From NCBI GenBank assembly GCA_000708835.1, contig DF236954.1, forward strand, positions 1 through 64,000: 64,000 nt of DNA. Reading direction: 5' to 3'. Positions 34,335-47,653 of the stretch are shown here, in pieces; the stretch's first letter is position 1; every line of letters begins with the position of its first letter. Under the pieces are notes generated by a model. That model searched no databases, was not told the DNA's origin, and saw nothing but the letters and a program-made list of their open reading frames with translations. The translations under genes were made by a program, and so were the position numbers. This DNA is from Klebsormidium nitens (Eukaryota > Streptophyta > Klebsormidiophyceae > Klebsormidiales > Klebsormidiaceae).

Positions 34335-37300
34335 GCACCTTCGAGGTGGCGCACGTACAAGGGGGCCCGCGTGGGGGTTGCGATCTCTTCAGGAGGGGTG
34401 CATGTGACTCCTCAGCTCAACCGTCCTCCCTTGGGAGCCAACTTGCCTCCCATCATTCCGAGTCCGAGTCGGCATAGCCATGGCAGCTTCCTGCTGAACC
34501 GCCAGGGCTGGCTTCAAGGGGGGCAACAGATCTGCAGTGCAGGTTTGCTGATAACGGTTTGCTCTCACATCTGGGAGTATGTCTGGCACTCTGAATTCTG
34601 ACCAGGGTGACAGCACTGCAGGGAGCGTCCAGGAGGAGGAGGATGCTCTCAAGGAGGCTGTGCAGCCGGCTCCGACGGTGAGGATGTCCAACAAGGCTTT
34701 GTGAACGTCCCGGAATGTCGGCAAGGGTTGCAGCCGGTCTCTTCTGGTTTTCAGCACAGATTCCTAGAGTTCTTTGTTTCAACCTATTCTGCAGATTATT
34801 CATTTACTCTTGTTTCACCAGTCTGCTATTCTGCCTTGCTGTTGTGTTCCGAGTCAGAGTAGGTTTTCATGCAGCCCTATGTTGTCCAAAAACCAGCAAC
34901 AGGGTCTATAGGAAAGTTCCTTTACATCTTCCCTTTCTATTTACCTGTTGTTGCGTCTTTTCAGAGCTGCCTCACCTTTCTTGCTGGTCATCTTTGCAAG
35001 GGGACTTGAAAAGCGCATGGGTTTCTTTATGTACCTTGTATCGCGCTGGCAAATAAGAGAGGCCTTGTTTTTCTGGATGTCACAACGCATCGAGTAAGCA
35101 TGAAGCTTTGTGTCTGCAGAAAGATTTCTTTACTTCGGAGACCCTGCCTTCCATTACATTCTTGTGCACCAGAGCAGCATATTTTCCTTGTTCAAGAAAC
35201 CGTCAACACCAAGTTTGGAGAGTGGTGCATCTGCTATGAATGAAACTCTGTTCTATATGCAGTTGTTGTCTGCTTACCCTGTCTGCTCTGAAGGTGGAAG
35301 CGCTTGAAAGTGATTTCACTTCCCTGCTTCGCTCAGGCTGGGTTGCTCGATGCCGTCATCCTATCCTCTTGCGTTCACTCCTAAGAGCTGTTCATTGTGG
35401 ATTCGAGTCTGTACCGATACAAAGCTGTAGATTGTTGGAGTCAATGAGAAAAGTTGTATTTCCCTGAGTCTTTGTCATACTTACCCTGTGCAGTCATTTG
35501 ACCTTATCTGTATCACTCTCTTGTTTGATTCCCAGCAAGCAACCAATGCAACAGTTCGGCTTTCATTTTGGTCGCTCTACGCATCCATCTCTAGTAGTGG
35601 TGGTGGAAGCGTGTGCAGCATTTGAGCACCTGACAGAAGAATTTGAGGCTTCCGGTTGATAGCTGGCGAAGTTTTAGCATGGATTTTGTCAAACTTCCAT
35701 TCGTGATGCATCCTTTGAGCCCTATGGTTTTGTCCACAGAGAAGAAACCCTTCATTTGACAATCTGATGAAGTTACGGCGGACTCTGAATAGCGATTCTG
35801 GGATTTGTGTAGCGCAGATACGTTACTTACTCGTCAAGCGGTATGATGACAAACTGCAATTGCTTGCAGAATCACCAAAGGAGCTCTCCTGCTTCTGAGG
35901 AGTCCAGTCAGGTCACTGAAGAACCAGAGCAGCACACGTCGTCGGCAGTCTATCAGCCGGGAGCGGCTTCAACAAGCAGCCAGTTGACAAGTGGCATGGA
36001 TGGAAGGTAGGCAAAACGTCTTCAACTTGGTGCGCCCATTCTTATTGTTCTTGGCCCTCGTTTCGGACTGGTTTTTTCATGTCTCACCAAGAACTATGCT
36101 TGCAGTGACATGGCATGCTTGGGGAGCTACAGATTGCATCAATCCAATGTGCAACTCACCTACCTGTTCCATAAAGCTCGAGGGCCCATGTTTGAGAACT
36201 CTTCTCACCTTGAAAGCTGTGAACTTATGGCAACATAGTTTTCAGTGATGCAGTGCACCATGTCTTTAGTCTGCATGGCGCAAACGTTTCAAAATGAATC
36301 GAGAGATCTGCCGAGCTGCAGTCTTTGAAACTTTATGGTGACATCTTTCAGGTTTTGAACAAAACGCCTGCCATTGCTCTGTTCTACCAGGCCTCTGTTC
36401 AGTATCCAGACTTTCACATGCATGCCAGTCCATTGGCGGTCTTTTTTTTTTCCCCATGCTGTTCTCGTCAAAATTTAGAGGATTCAAGTGCTGAAAGGGG
36501 CTTTTAGGGTTTTTTAACAGGGGGCCATGGGGTTTTAAAGGAAGGGTTCTGCTTGCACTGGGGTAATACTATCATCGCTCTTGTTGCGTGTTGGACATCT
36601 CTGACGCAGGCATGCCTTACACAGCACTTTCTTCCTCGCAGGCTAGAGTCGTCTGCCAACAAAAGCGCGCCCCTCTCCCGCACTCCTTCGCCTGGCGTCG
36701 GCCCTCCGGACAAATCTCGCTCCCCCCCCTTCGAGCTGAAGTCGAGCCTGCCCAAGCGCGGAAGCAGCCGCCCCCCGGGCTCGAGCGGGCCTCCCTCTGA
36801 AGGACACACTACCCCCCCACTGCAGCAGCTGCGCAACTCCGGCTACCAGCAGGATCAACCCCCCAGAGGCGCTTACCACCCCCCAGAACAGTTCGGGGTT
36901 ATGCCGCAGGGCCCACGAGGGCCTGCCGGGGGGGTGGGAGTAGGCCACGGGTGGCTGGCGAAGGAGCATCAGCTACCCCCCCACCAAGAGATGGCGCGTG
37001 GTTGGCCTCAAGCGGGGGCCCATGGGGCGCATGGTTACTATGAGCAGCCGCGGTACAGCCCCCCTGGCACGGAAAACGACATGCACTACGCTGTTCATGG
37101 AGGGGATCACGGGGGGTACCAGGGGCTGAGGCCACCAATTGGAATGTATGACGACCATGGTATGCATGGTGAGGAACGTGATTTGATCATTTGTTCCCAA
37201 GTTGCATTTGCATTGTTGATTTGCTAGGGGGTCCTGGTTTCTTGTTCACAAGGAAGTTGGGAGTTGGTTCTGGAAGGGGTTTGTTCAAGTTGCAGGTAGT

Positions 37301-40300
37301 TCAAATCAACCCGCTTGGTAGCCTCTCTTTGATGCTGAGCAGTAGCTTTTACGATGTGAATTTTAGAGGACTGCAGTAGGTCAGTTTTCAAATTTTGATT
37401 GCAAAGATTTGTTTGTGGAGGTTGATGTTCCAAGGTTGTTGGAAGCCTGCTCAATTCTCTTAACAAGCACTGTTTTCGGTTGAGAAGATGGTTGTTTATC
37501 AGACTTACCATTCTTTGACATGCAGATGAGATAGTGTCTGAACACAAAAAGAAAGGCCAAGAGACTGCATATCCTCGAGTACACCTCTTTTTTTGAGACT
37601 GCCGAAGGCTGTCTCTGTCAGTCATTGTTAGCAGGGATTGTTCCAACCGGCAGGAGTTAATACTGGGTGTGTTCACACAGAAGTCGCAGCCTTATTAAGG
37701 TGCCAGTTTTGGTTTGAAAACAGGGACGGATGTGGGATTGCTAGTATTTTTTCATAAGTGAAATTCTTGACGAGAAGAAAATAAAACTAACAAAACGGCA
37801 GTGGCGTTTCTTGCAGGCAACTACCAGTACCCCCCCGACAGCCAGGGCCTCCCCTACAACAAGCAGCACATGCAGCCCATTGCTCCCAACCGCATGCACA
37901 TGCACGGCGGCATGTACAACCAGCCAAAGGGACACCGCGGGCGCTCCTACAATCCGGGCAGGGTTCACCCTGATTACCCTGTGGAGCAAGTCGACCCCCA
38001 TATGGCACGCGCACATCAGGAAATGCTCGCTCAGCAGCAGCAGCAGCAGGTGAGCTGCGGGCCACTTCGTCCTCCTCCGTTTTGGTTTGCTCTTTTCCGT
38101 GTGTGCTTGAAGTCTCATCTGACTTTCAGAAGTTTTGATTCTTGCCCTTGAGTTGGTTGGCTGCCGTCATTGATCTTTGTTGTGGAAGTGTACATGCGTT
38201 GGTTTGTTGTGCTTCAGATATCTTTTCCGCGATTTGAAGTTTCCAAACAGATGCTTCGCGGCGTAAGTAAGAGTACCTGGGGGAAAGTCACATATTCGAT
38301 ATTGGATCTGGTCTTGAACTGATTTGTTCTCTTACCATCTGAAAGTGATGGTAATCATCACTTTCATCTTTAAAACCTTAGTTGTGAACCCCGAAAATGA
38401 TTGCTGAAGGGCGATTGCCAATCCGTTTGCAGATACGGGGCCAGGCCCCCCAGAACATGCAGCGCGGCGCATACCGTGGCCAGCGCGACGGCGGCCATGG
38501 CATTGATAAGCAATTTGACGGCATGCGCCTCGACCAAGGGGGCCCCAAGAGCAGCTCGGGACTTGACGTGCACGCTCCGGAGTACGGGGGCGGCAAGAAG
38601 TACTCCCCTCCTAACCAGGTTAGTAATCAAGGGTCATCTTATTCCCTCACATTGTCCTTTCTTTTGTCATCGCATCTCTTAGTTGCCACCCCGTTTCTGA
38701 GAATGGAAGCTTTCATCTTCGTTTTTGAGCACTGCCGGGTGTAACCCCGATCTTCTCTTGTCTGCTGAATCCCGATCCAAGCATAAAGGTACATAGATGC
38801 AAATGCTGATTTCTGCTCCCCTTTTTTCATCCAGGAGTTCCTCAACTTCTCCCCCGGGAACGAGGAGTATCTGAGCCCGTCGGGTGCGGGCTCCCGCGTT
38901 CCCCCCTCCGAGAACGCCAAGCGTGACGGCTCGAGGAGCGTTCTTGGTTGCATCGGAGACGGGCGCAGGGGCAGTTCCGGCACGGAGTCGGAGGGAGGGG
39001 GAGACTTGCAGGCCCCCAGCGCCTCGCGTCCGGGCACCTCTCAAAAGGGGGGGTCTGGAATGAACAGGACCGGGGGGGAGGAAAAAGGTGGGGAAGGGTA
39101 CGAGAAGGCGGCCAAGATGAGCTGGGCGAGCGTGATGGCGAACGGCATGGCCAAGGACGATGAGAAGAAGAGCGACTCGGAGGACGGGGAGCCGAACCTG
39201 GAGGACAAGAACTGGGTGGAGAAGACGATCTCCAAGCAACAGAGGGAGGTGAGAGTTGAGATTAAGTGGAGGCGCTTTGGGGCTAAGGTTTTTTCTAAAG
39301 ATCTGGTGGAGTCGGTCCCAGGGAATTAGTCTGACAGGCGTTCAGTGACTGCAAATCCTGGCAGGTGAAGCTTTCAAGTGCCGAAGGTTTCTGACGGGTT
39401 GGCTGAAAGTGCATGGTACTCTATGCGGGTTTCCTGGCCTGGATACGAGATCCCCCGACTTGGTGTACTGAAGTTGGAAAGTGCAGAGATGTGTTAACGA
39501 AACGCAGCCTTATGTGTTGGCGACAATCGAAGGCTCACACACATGGCGTCCAACGAAAGCGCTATCTCTTCTGGTCCTCGCTCTACTTAGCTCCCGTCTT
39601 CAAGTTCTTTCACTAAGCGTTACTTCTGTGCTGCAGAATGAGCAGCTCCAGGCAGCGGCTATCAAGCTGGCGCAGACAGTGGTCAACTACGAGATGCGCC
39701 AAGGAAAGGTGAGATGCTTGGCCGGGCAGGAGGGTTCCCCATCACCCGACAAGGGCACAGCTCGTTGTGGCCTTCTGTGAAGTTGCCTGATGCTGGCTTT
39801 ACCATGTTGCGACCAGATTTTACAGTCTGTACGAACATGCTTGGCTTTACGAACATGTTTCGATTTTCAAAAGAATCAGGGCGGAAGGGACTCCGATATT
39901 TTGTGTCTAGCTCTGAAAGTCAGCCTTTCTCAACGGGATGCTTCGGAAGAGGCTATTGGTTCGGGAAAGGGGTTTGATGAGGTTGAGATTATAGTTACTC
40001 ACAGCCCTTTCGTGATCGGTGGAACTGTTGGATTCGGAGCCAGCAGTCGACCCGGCAGTAATCACATTGGCTGAATCCAAATAAGACCGAGGCCCTGAGT
40101 GTTATCAAAGCCCTCATTCTAGGCGGTTGACAAGGTCAACTTGGTGGAGAGGTTGGAGCTGCAAGCCCTGCGCTTGCACCTACTCTTGAACATACATCCC
40201 GATCCCACTGCTTCGGACCGATCTCTGAACCCCCCGTTTCTTGATACAGGCGGCCGGCGCGGACAAGCCGAGTGTGGAGATGGAGCTGCAGGGGCTGAAC

Positions 40301-40477
40301 GGGACCCACTTCGCCAAGGGCGCGCCAATCTGCGTCCACTTTCTGCAGCACGGGCAGTGCACGTGGAAGAGCCGCAGCTGCCCCAACAGTGACACGCACC
40401 ACTGCGGGCGGTGCGGGGGGCCTCACGGGACCAAGGCTCACTCGTACCTGCTCAAAGTCCTGGACCAAATGCGCTAG
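34335..40477 (+). CDS. CCCH-type zinc-finger protein, low-complexity N terminus
   Basis: Exons joining in phase: 34335-34542, 34622-34677, 35870-36006, 36642-37168, 37817-38049, 38433-38618, 38835-39248, 39637-39708 and 40250-40477. The true start lies upstream of 34,335, because the first exon opens at an acceptor with a stop just before it. Most of the protein is disordered and rich in Pro, Gly, Ser, His and Gln, including six Gln at the end of exon 5 and RSPPFELKSSLPKRG. A charged segment (KMSWASVMANGMAKDDEKKS) precedes a helix (LQAAAIKLAQTVVNYEMRQGK). The last exon has a Cys/His cluster: CVHFLQHGQC (C-x8-C), then C-x6-C and C-x5-H, followed by a knuckle CGRCGGPH. Such modules bind RNA, so a role in mRNA metabolism is likely but not shown. 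An extra exon in the 1.2 kb intron before 35,870 cannot be excluded. Confidence 0.72.
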
Positions 40478-42764
40478 GGGCAGGGGGATACGGGGTTGGG
40501 GGACAGGTTTGATGGGCGCTTTTCGAAGTGCGGGCAGAGGAGGGTTTTGGGAGGGTTGCGATGTCTGTGGGTAGAGAGTGGACCGACGTGAGGGAGGCGT
40601 GCGGTTACAGCGGTATGGAGCGGGTTTACAGAGCGACTAAAATCGAGAACGAGGAGTGTGCGGAACTGGAAGTGTGTTTGAGAGAGAGTCTCGGGGGGCC
40701 CGCGACGGAGCGGATGAGAGGCGGCGCAAGTTGCGGGGCGGTCACGAGAAGAAGCTGAACGAAAGAAGCGATTGTGAAGCGACACGGGAGCCACTGGCGG
40801 GAGTTGGGTGCTGTGTTTGTAGAAAGCCTGCGGGCGGGCAGGCGGGTAGGCTGTGGGTGGCGACGGTTCTTTTATCGGGGGGCTTTTTGTTAGGGACAGG
40901 AGATTGCGTCTGTCGTGAGACCAGGGGGGCCTAGTCGGAGTGAGGCTACGGGGTACCGAATCGGCGAACGCGACGCTCGGAGGGTCTGTTCAGCGGCCAG
41001 GAGGATCACAGATGCGGGAGGAGTTGCGCGCGCGCCCGCAGGCATTCTCGTCCGAAGGGGTGCCCGTTTTACGACAGCGCATGGTTGGAGGGGGGTGTTT
41101 CAGCAGGCGATGTGAAACAGGGGGTGCTTTGAGGACAGCCAACAGAAATTGAACGAAGGAATGGGCAGTCGGCGTTCGATTGTCTTCGGGTGAGCGAATC
41201 AGCGGGCGGGGGGGGAGCCTGCTGTAGCTCCGGCGGACTGTCGGGATTCGGCAGCCGGTGTCCGGGGCTCAGGTTTCAGTTGGGCGGACACGCAGCACAA
41301 TTTTGGTAAGGAAGAGAGAAGATTCAGGGGCGGCAGAACAGGCAGGGAGGCAGGGGTGAATGCCGGTACAAGCACGTTGTACATACTGTACTCTGCGAGC
41401 ATGCTGCGGCAGAAACTGGCGTGCCCCTGCCCGGGTTTGATTTGGACCGTCAAAAGAGAGACGCCGGCTCAGTAGCAATACACGCGTTTGGTTTAGCTAG
41501 AACATTAGCCAGCTTACAGCCCCAGGCCAGTTGGGCTTCCGTCGTAGTGTCGGAGCCAGGCCTCGAATTTCCCCAAGCAGCCTGTGAGATGAGCCCTTGC
41601 ATGGTTGGCGGCACCCAACCTGGGGTTCGGTACTCGTCTTCCTAGGACCGGTTCAGAACCTGACGATGTGCAAGAGTGCTTCGGGCCCCAAATCAGCCAA
41701 CAGCGGAACGCTGGTTGCAAGGTCGAGTAGGACGTTAGGCTCGTCAAGCTATCTATGCTAAGAAGTTGATCAGCAAAGGCGATGAAGATAGGTAAAACTC
41801 CTGCATTTAGGACGATAACGGTTGCTATGGGGCATCTTCTGCTCTTGAATTCCATATGCAAGCACGGTTGAGATATAGTAGTCTGGATTTGCGGCGATCC
41901 TTTTGCTTTGAGTCAACTTGAAGTTTGACTATGGTACTAAAATTTATGCTCTTATTGTACCGTCTGAAGGCACTTCAGCTTAGTTTGAGGCACGGCAGCT
42001 TGCGCCGCGTGACCAGCATGGCATGAGAATGTTGATTGCGACGTGATTGCATCGCAGAATGCTGGTTGCACATGCCCAGCGGCGGCGCGCCACACAAAAG
42101 AATGTGACTCTGTTCTGTCTGGCCCTAGCTGCCACATGTATATCTGATTGCTGGCATGACTTGGATCGACGGTGTGCTCAAGCTCGGGCCGCCACTGCAT
42201 ATGTGTGTTGTCTTGCAATGGTGATTTGTAATGTGCTACAACGGTATACGAGCGCAAATGCGCTGCATGCACCACTCAACCAATTGCATTCAATGATCAT
42301 GCATCCATACCTGGCCGGCATGCATATTGTTTGGCCGATTAATGTCTAAAGCAGAGCATGTCTGCGCAAGAATGCGCGCGCACACATACATGTGATGTAG
42401 TCCAAGAGACATTAAAAGACAATGTTCGATGCATGTGCGTCAGTTTATGTAGTCGATTTGCATCATACAATGCGCGCTCACCAGGCTACATTGTACTACC
42501 TAGTATCGCATTATGATAGCGACGTCCTGCCCTCTCCGAACCTTGAAGTCGAAAGCTCGCTCAAAACAGCTTTCCCACTTTTGAACAACCAGCATAAACA
42601 CACTAGGTGTAACATGCAAATGACGTCTGAAGGCCTCAGCTGATGTGTAGCAGCAGTCAGGCGCGTGTCTGTACAATCAAAGTATTTGGTTATATTAGAT
42701 CAATACATGAGAGCCTATCACCCCGCAACGTTCTCATTGACGCACCAACGCAGTAAAGCTTGGG
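40478..42764. other. Intergenic, 3' region of two converging genes
   Basis: The CCCH gene (+) and the glucan phosphatase (-) converge here. 40.48-41.2 kb is G-rich on the plus strand, probably the 3' UTR and flank. 41.9-42.4 kb has many ATGCAT and GCATGC words. No coding sequence is supported. Confidence 0.4.
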
Positions 42765-45700
42765 CTATGGGCAAACGTGGCATGGTTCATTGCGGCGCCT
42801 ATCCTTCGCAAAAAGCTTCTCAAGAAGTATCTGGCGGTCTTCCTCGGTAGGTTCTTCTTTAATCAGCCGCTCCCTTAGAAGCCATGCTTCTGACCGAGTG
42901 CTGTCGCCAACAACCTGTAAAGTAGGGCACACGCTTCACCAGAGGACCGTGCAGCCAAAAGCTCCTTACTATGTTCTAAGTGACACGATTATGGAAAAAA
43001 AAACGAATACTTTTGGACAAGATTACGTAACGGTCAAAAAGGACGAGATGCCCGATGCACAGAAGCGATCCGTGTAGCAGCATGAGGCCCCGTGCCGGAT
43101 TCGAGGCCAGCTTTGACAATGGACACACAATCCGATTAAAGTGTTTTACTTCTGCGCAGAGTGTGACCGCCAACAACGACGGTTGCCATTTGAAGATACG
43201 AGCGTTTGCAGAAATGCTTCCACAGGTCAGATACCACCCGCTTCTGAATCCCAGCCACCATAATGTGAACTCGTGCTTCGTCGTGCGTCCAATTACTCCG
43301 TAGCATGATTTTCGGGGGGTTCGGCGTGCTGACATTAGCCAGATTAAGCACCTGGCGCGCTCACCTGGACGAAATTGTTGACATTGCCCATGTTGTCCGG
43401 CCGTGTCAGGGGGCTGTCCGGGTTGTACGTCCAGTGGCCGTCCACAATGAACTTGTATTGGTACCGCCCCGCCTGAAAAGCGACGAGCCTGAGTGAGAAG
43501 ACTTCGCCTCGAACCGCCCGAGGAAGGCGGGGCCAACTGTCGCAGAACCGTCAAAGAACCCCCTCCTTTTGAGATCGCCTGACACCCACCGTCTCACACG
43601 CATGGACAGACAAGATGATTGAGACCTTTTCCCAGAGCGCTGACCCGTAAATTTGAAGACGTGCAGCTGGCCGGTGCACCAGCTTTCGAGAAGCATTTGC
43701 TGAACCGAAAGTCCGCTCAGATGAGATTGAAAACCAGAGTGCAGCGCCATGGTCGACCCTTGCGTTCCGCTCCATTCCTTAGAGACAGCACGCAACGGTC
43801 GGCCGTCGCAGATGAGGTACGCCCTGATGGAAACTTCAATACGGCGAAGGCCTACGAAAGTGGTTCTTCGAGGAAGGAAGGAACCGCGGTGGGCATCATA
43901 TTGTCAGAAAAGAATCTTGACACGGATCGCAGAGGACAGAAGTACGGAGACGAGACCAGGTTCTTACGGGCAGCAACCGCTCCAGGATCCATCGCCCGTC
44001 CTTCCTTTCCAGCTGCAGCCGCCCCCCCCAGCCGACGTCGAGTCCCGCCACCTCGACCGTTTTCGGCACGCCCCCCGACCGCCAGACTATCGTCACGGGC
44101 TCCTTCGACCCCCCCGAAATGACGTCGCACGTCGCGGCCCGGATGGACTCGAGCTTCGGGTGGCATGGTCGCACTTCTTGCAGCCGCGCGTTGGCCTCAG
44201 CGAGAGTGAAGCCGCGGAGCCAATGCATGTAAGCGAGCTGTGAAGAAACGATAGACATTCATTCTTCAGGAGCGGAAGAGGGTTAGTCCTGTTTGTCAGC
44301 AAGGGATCGTGATGTAGCATGGACGTCTGACCTTCTTTATCGGTTTTGGTTGATCGAGAATGAGGCTTAGCTTTCGTTGCATTTCCGGGGCGACTCGTCC
44401 AACAGGGTTCGGAGGAAAGCTTGCGCAAAGCACAGACTCCTATTAGTCAAGAGGCGAACTGAGAAGCTCGCTTTTAGGAACTTTTCGTGTCTTCTCTTGC
44501 GTGTGAGCGCTGAAATCTGAGCTGAGCTTAGAAGGGGACACTGAGTCAGTGTATTCATCCGACGGAAGCGACTTACACTCGGAAGGGAAGAGACCGAGTC
44601 CAAAACGTCCCGTCGAGGAGAGCGGCTGACAGTCGTTCTTTGCATCCAAATTTCCGACCATAGGGAAGAATACCATCAAAATGATGGACCCCAAAGTGAT
44701 GCTAATGTTCTCCCGAAGCTAATGAAGAAAAGTAATTTGGCTCTACGGCTCGACAGAAGATAGACGGGGTTTGGAAAGAGCAAAACACTGACGGATGGAA
44801 GACTCACAGCCACTCCGGGTGCCCGGCCGAGCCCCGCAGTACAGTGGATGTACACGGTCTTTCCTTTGCACCGTTCAAACGCCTCGTGAACGGTCTGCAC
44901 CGCGTCTGGCAAGCACATCCGCAAGTCGAACGGGTCGAAGTCCCTGTCAAAGAAGGTGCAAGCGAATCAGACTCGTTTTTGGCTTATTTTTAACCCGATC
45001 CTCCTGCGTCAACTTTCTTTTGCTTCTGCGACGTTGAGGATACTCGATACACGAGGATAGAATCCTGTATGCTTCTGGACGGAAACATTGGCGTCCACTA
45101 AGCACGCCGAAAAAGGAAGACCCATACCGTACACGAGATGTGCCTACATGCAACAAGCAGATTTTCTCACGTGGCTGTACATGATCGAGAAACTGGACTC
45201 GAGCGTCCACGAAATCTGGACGATCCACACCATCCTCCTCACCTCTTTTCTTGGGGCTATTCTCAATCCGCAAGCTGCAGGAACGTGTTCAGAACGATTC
45301 AGACACTTGATCTGCAAGGAGAAATAGGATCGAACGCCTCTCTCATAGTCCGAACAAGGAACACGGACCTGATAGGCGATCGGATGTGCTCGACGTCCTT
45401 TCGTTCTGCGCAGCGCCGCTGAATGGCCCCCAAATCCAGGCTGAAATAGGCCAGGTCGGGGTCCTGCTGTAAGCAGATGATCGCTCCGACGTTTTCTTCC
45501 TCCACCAGCCGGTCAACATCCGCCGGTTTCTGGAAGAGAGAAGAGTGCGAAAACAGTTTGTTTCAGGCATCATAGAAGGTATCGCAGAAAGATGGGGATA
45601 CTTCCAATACGAAAACTGGAACAAATGATGTCCTTTGCCTGGACTTTGCAGTGAAATGAACGACACTTGCTGAATGAAATCTTTTTATCGGTCACTTGAA

Positions 45701-46886
45701 CGTCTTCAGTCTTTGAGGATATGATTGTACTGAAAGAGCAACTCTGCTTGAGTAAATCATCTAGAGGCAATTCTCAGGAAAGCATGTCAAAAGTCGGAAG
45801 TCAAGCTCCGTGCTTTGCTATTGAAACATGAGTTGGCCCATTCGAGGGCCAGAAATGATTTGAAAACATGAAGTGAACGATCTCACCTGAAGGCAAGATC
45901 CGACGATGAGGTCGGGCAACACGTGTGCAAAATTCATCCCCAACTCGTGCCGGTAAGTAAGTGCTGCAAACAGGGCAGAAAATATCAGTACAAGCTCAGA
46001 TCCTGAAGCTCAACCAATGACAGAGACCGATTCTTAGTGTGCTTAACACGCAGTCAACTACCAAGGTACAGTCAGGAACGCTGGCTGAAGTGTTATCAAC
46101 TTCACTGCTCGCTGGTTCCAAGTATTTACCCTTTGCCTTGCTCCTAGATAGTAAACAATCCTTACCAGTCCCCATGGTCTGCTGCATCGTTTTCGAGTAC
46201 TCGTCCGTCTTTGCTGCATCATCCTTCTTGCTCCCAGCCGCAGCAGCGGCTGCCGTTGCATCAGCCTGAGCAATGGGAAGAGCGTCACTGACTTCCAACC
46301 TAAACATACAAAACTCAGTCTGCTACTTTGAACGTTGGACCAAGCTAAAGAAGACGTACCTCCAGCAGTATCTGTCGAAGAAGCTTCTATGAAGGCCATG
46401 AAAGGATTCCAAATCCCCATTAAAATTGACATTCGAATGCACCAGCACAGATTCAAGCAACCTACTGGACACCACTTGTCCGATATACTTTGATACAACA
46501 ACATTTTGGAGGGGCATGTGTAAAAGCACAGTGGGAGTTCTCACCTGCAAGGCTTGCTGTGTGTCTTTTGGCGCCTCACGCTCGGCAGCAGGGGCTGGCA
46601 TTGCTGCCATGGGAGGGGCTTGCTTGTACATCAGTTTCTGCAAATGTGCTGGAGTACGCCACCCAGGATTCGTCCACGTTCGTGAATTTCCGGCTACAAG
46701 GGCCCTTGAGAGAGGGGGCTCAGGCGTACCAGATGGCAAGCTGCCCCGAGCTACTAATTGCTTGCAACAGCGCCTTGGTAGTCTGCTCTTAGCTGCGTCA
46801 AGATGGCCTGCTTGTGGCAACCCAAAGGTTGGACGTAGATCAGCAGTAGTGCTATTCGCCCACCCACTCAGTTGCAAATTGCTCAA
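42765..46886 (-). CDS. SEX4: Phosphoglucan phosphatase SEX4-like (DSP + CBM48)
   Basis: Eight exons fit one reading frame of about 520 codons: 46360-46886, 46166-46299, 45887-45963, 45369-45529, 44808-44943, 43968-44237, 43365-43472 and 42765-42914. SEX4 removes phosphate from starch glucans in the chloroplast so that amylases can act. The N terminus is Ser/Arg-rich, as in a transit peptide. Then come [31 protein letters not shown] and [16 protein letters not shown]. The aspartate loop is DFDPFDLRM and the P-loop [11 protein letters not shown] (catalytic Cys and Arg, with the glucan-specific Gly/Ala set). A CBM48 starch-binding domain follows ([28 protein letters not shown]) and a C-terminal helix ([16 protein letters not shown]). 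The long exon 1 tail (VLLHM to RYCWR) is kept only because it restores the phase; a short intron there is possible. Confidence 0.9.
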
Positions 46887-46985
46887 TCTGCAGTAAAGTG
46901 AAGTTCACGTTAGAGCCAGGGAACTTTAAAATACAATGTGATGTGATTCTTCGCACTTGCATATGTCAAAGTTTCTGAGAGGAGG

Positions 46986-47653
46986 TTACTTGCAGAATCT
47001 GCATGTGTTCACATGCTGGAGTTCACGTACGCAGCTGCAAAGGAACCCAGGGCTAAGTAACCATCCCCATTGCAAGTACAATTCAAAATAAACTATCCAC
47101 TTGTCGGATCCAAGTACTTGAGTCACCTGTTCTTGATCTCCATTCTTAAAAGAGGCCAGTGCATGGAACAATTTGCACTCTACTGCCAGCGTTTTCAAAT
47201 CTTCAGGAAGACCGGACCAAAATGTAAATCCAATGCAAGAGGCAATTTTCACCTTGGTCGCATCGCCGTCTGTTGACTCCATGCCATCTTTGTCCCACCC
47301 TAACCGGTCAAGAAGCTGAAGCGGCGGGTGGCCCACGTTGTTCTGCAAGTGCGATCCAGAAAGATCCACACACAACGTTGGCTTGCAATTGTGGTCCAAG
47401 TAGATCACAGATCAAGGCACCACGCGTCCTTCTCTATTTCCTTGGGATCCCCACAAATCAGTTCATCAACCTTCAAACAAAGGCCGGAGAACGGAGAGTC
47501 GAACCTGAGGACCTTCCCCTGCGAAAAGATGGCATTGGTAGATCTTTGACTTCTGCCTCTTTGACTCGACGACTCTTTCGAGCCAGTCTTCACCGTCTTG
47601 CAGAGGTGCTTGCAGGAGGGGAGTGGGAAGGCCGGAGGCGGACTCGAAGTCAT
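46986..47653 (-). pseudogene. Two overlapping minus-strand ORFs, possibly one frameshifted gene
   Basis: The frame at 47,405-47,653 (82 codons, MTSSPPPAFPLPSCKHLCK to PKEIEKDAWCLDL) ends where another frame at 46,986-47,408 goes on with IYLDHNCKPTLCVDLSGSHL, then NNVGHPPLQLLDRLGWDKDG. Read together they would make a plausible globular protein, but one base or a small intron separates them. I recognise no family. The gene would lie just upstream of the glucan phosphatase on the same strand. An overlapping 243-codon plus-strand ORF has no better support. Confidence 0.3.

Noticed and set aside
38639-39239. Long minus-strand ORFs (132 and 186 codons)
   Set aside because: Antisense shadows of the GC-rich CCCH exon 38,835-39,248.
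41940-42420. ATGCAT/GCATGC-rich stretch as a possible regulatory array
   Set aside because: Words are scattered with no regular spacing; similar words occur near 7.9 kb and 23.1 kb.
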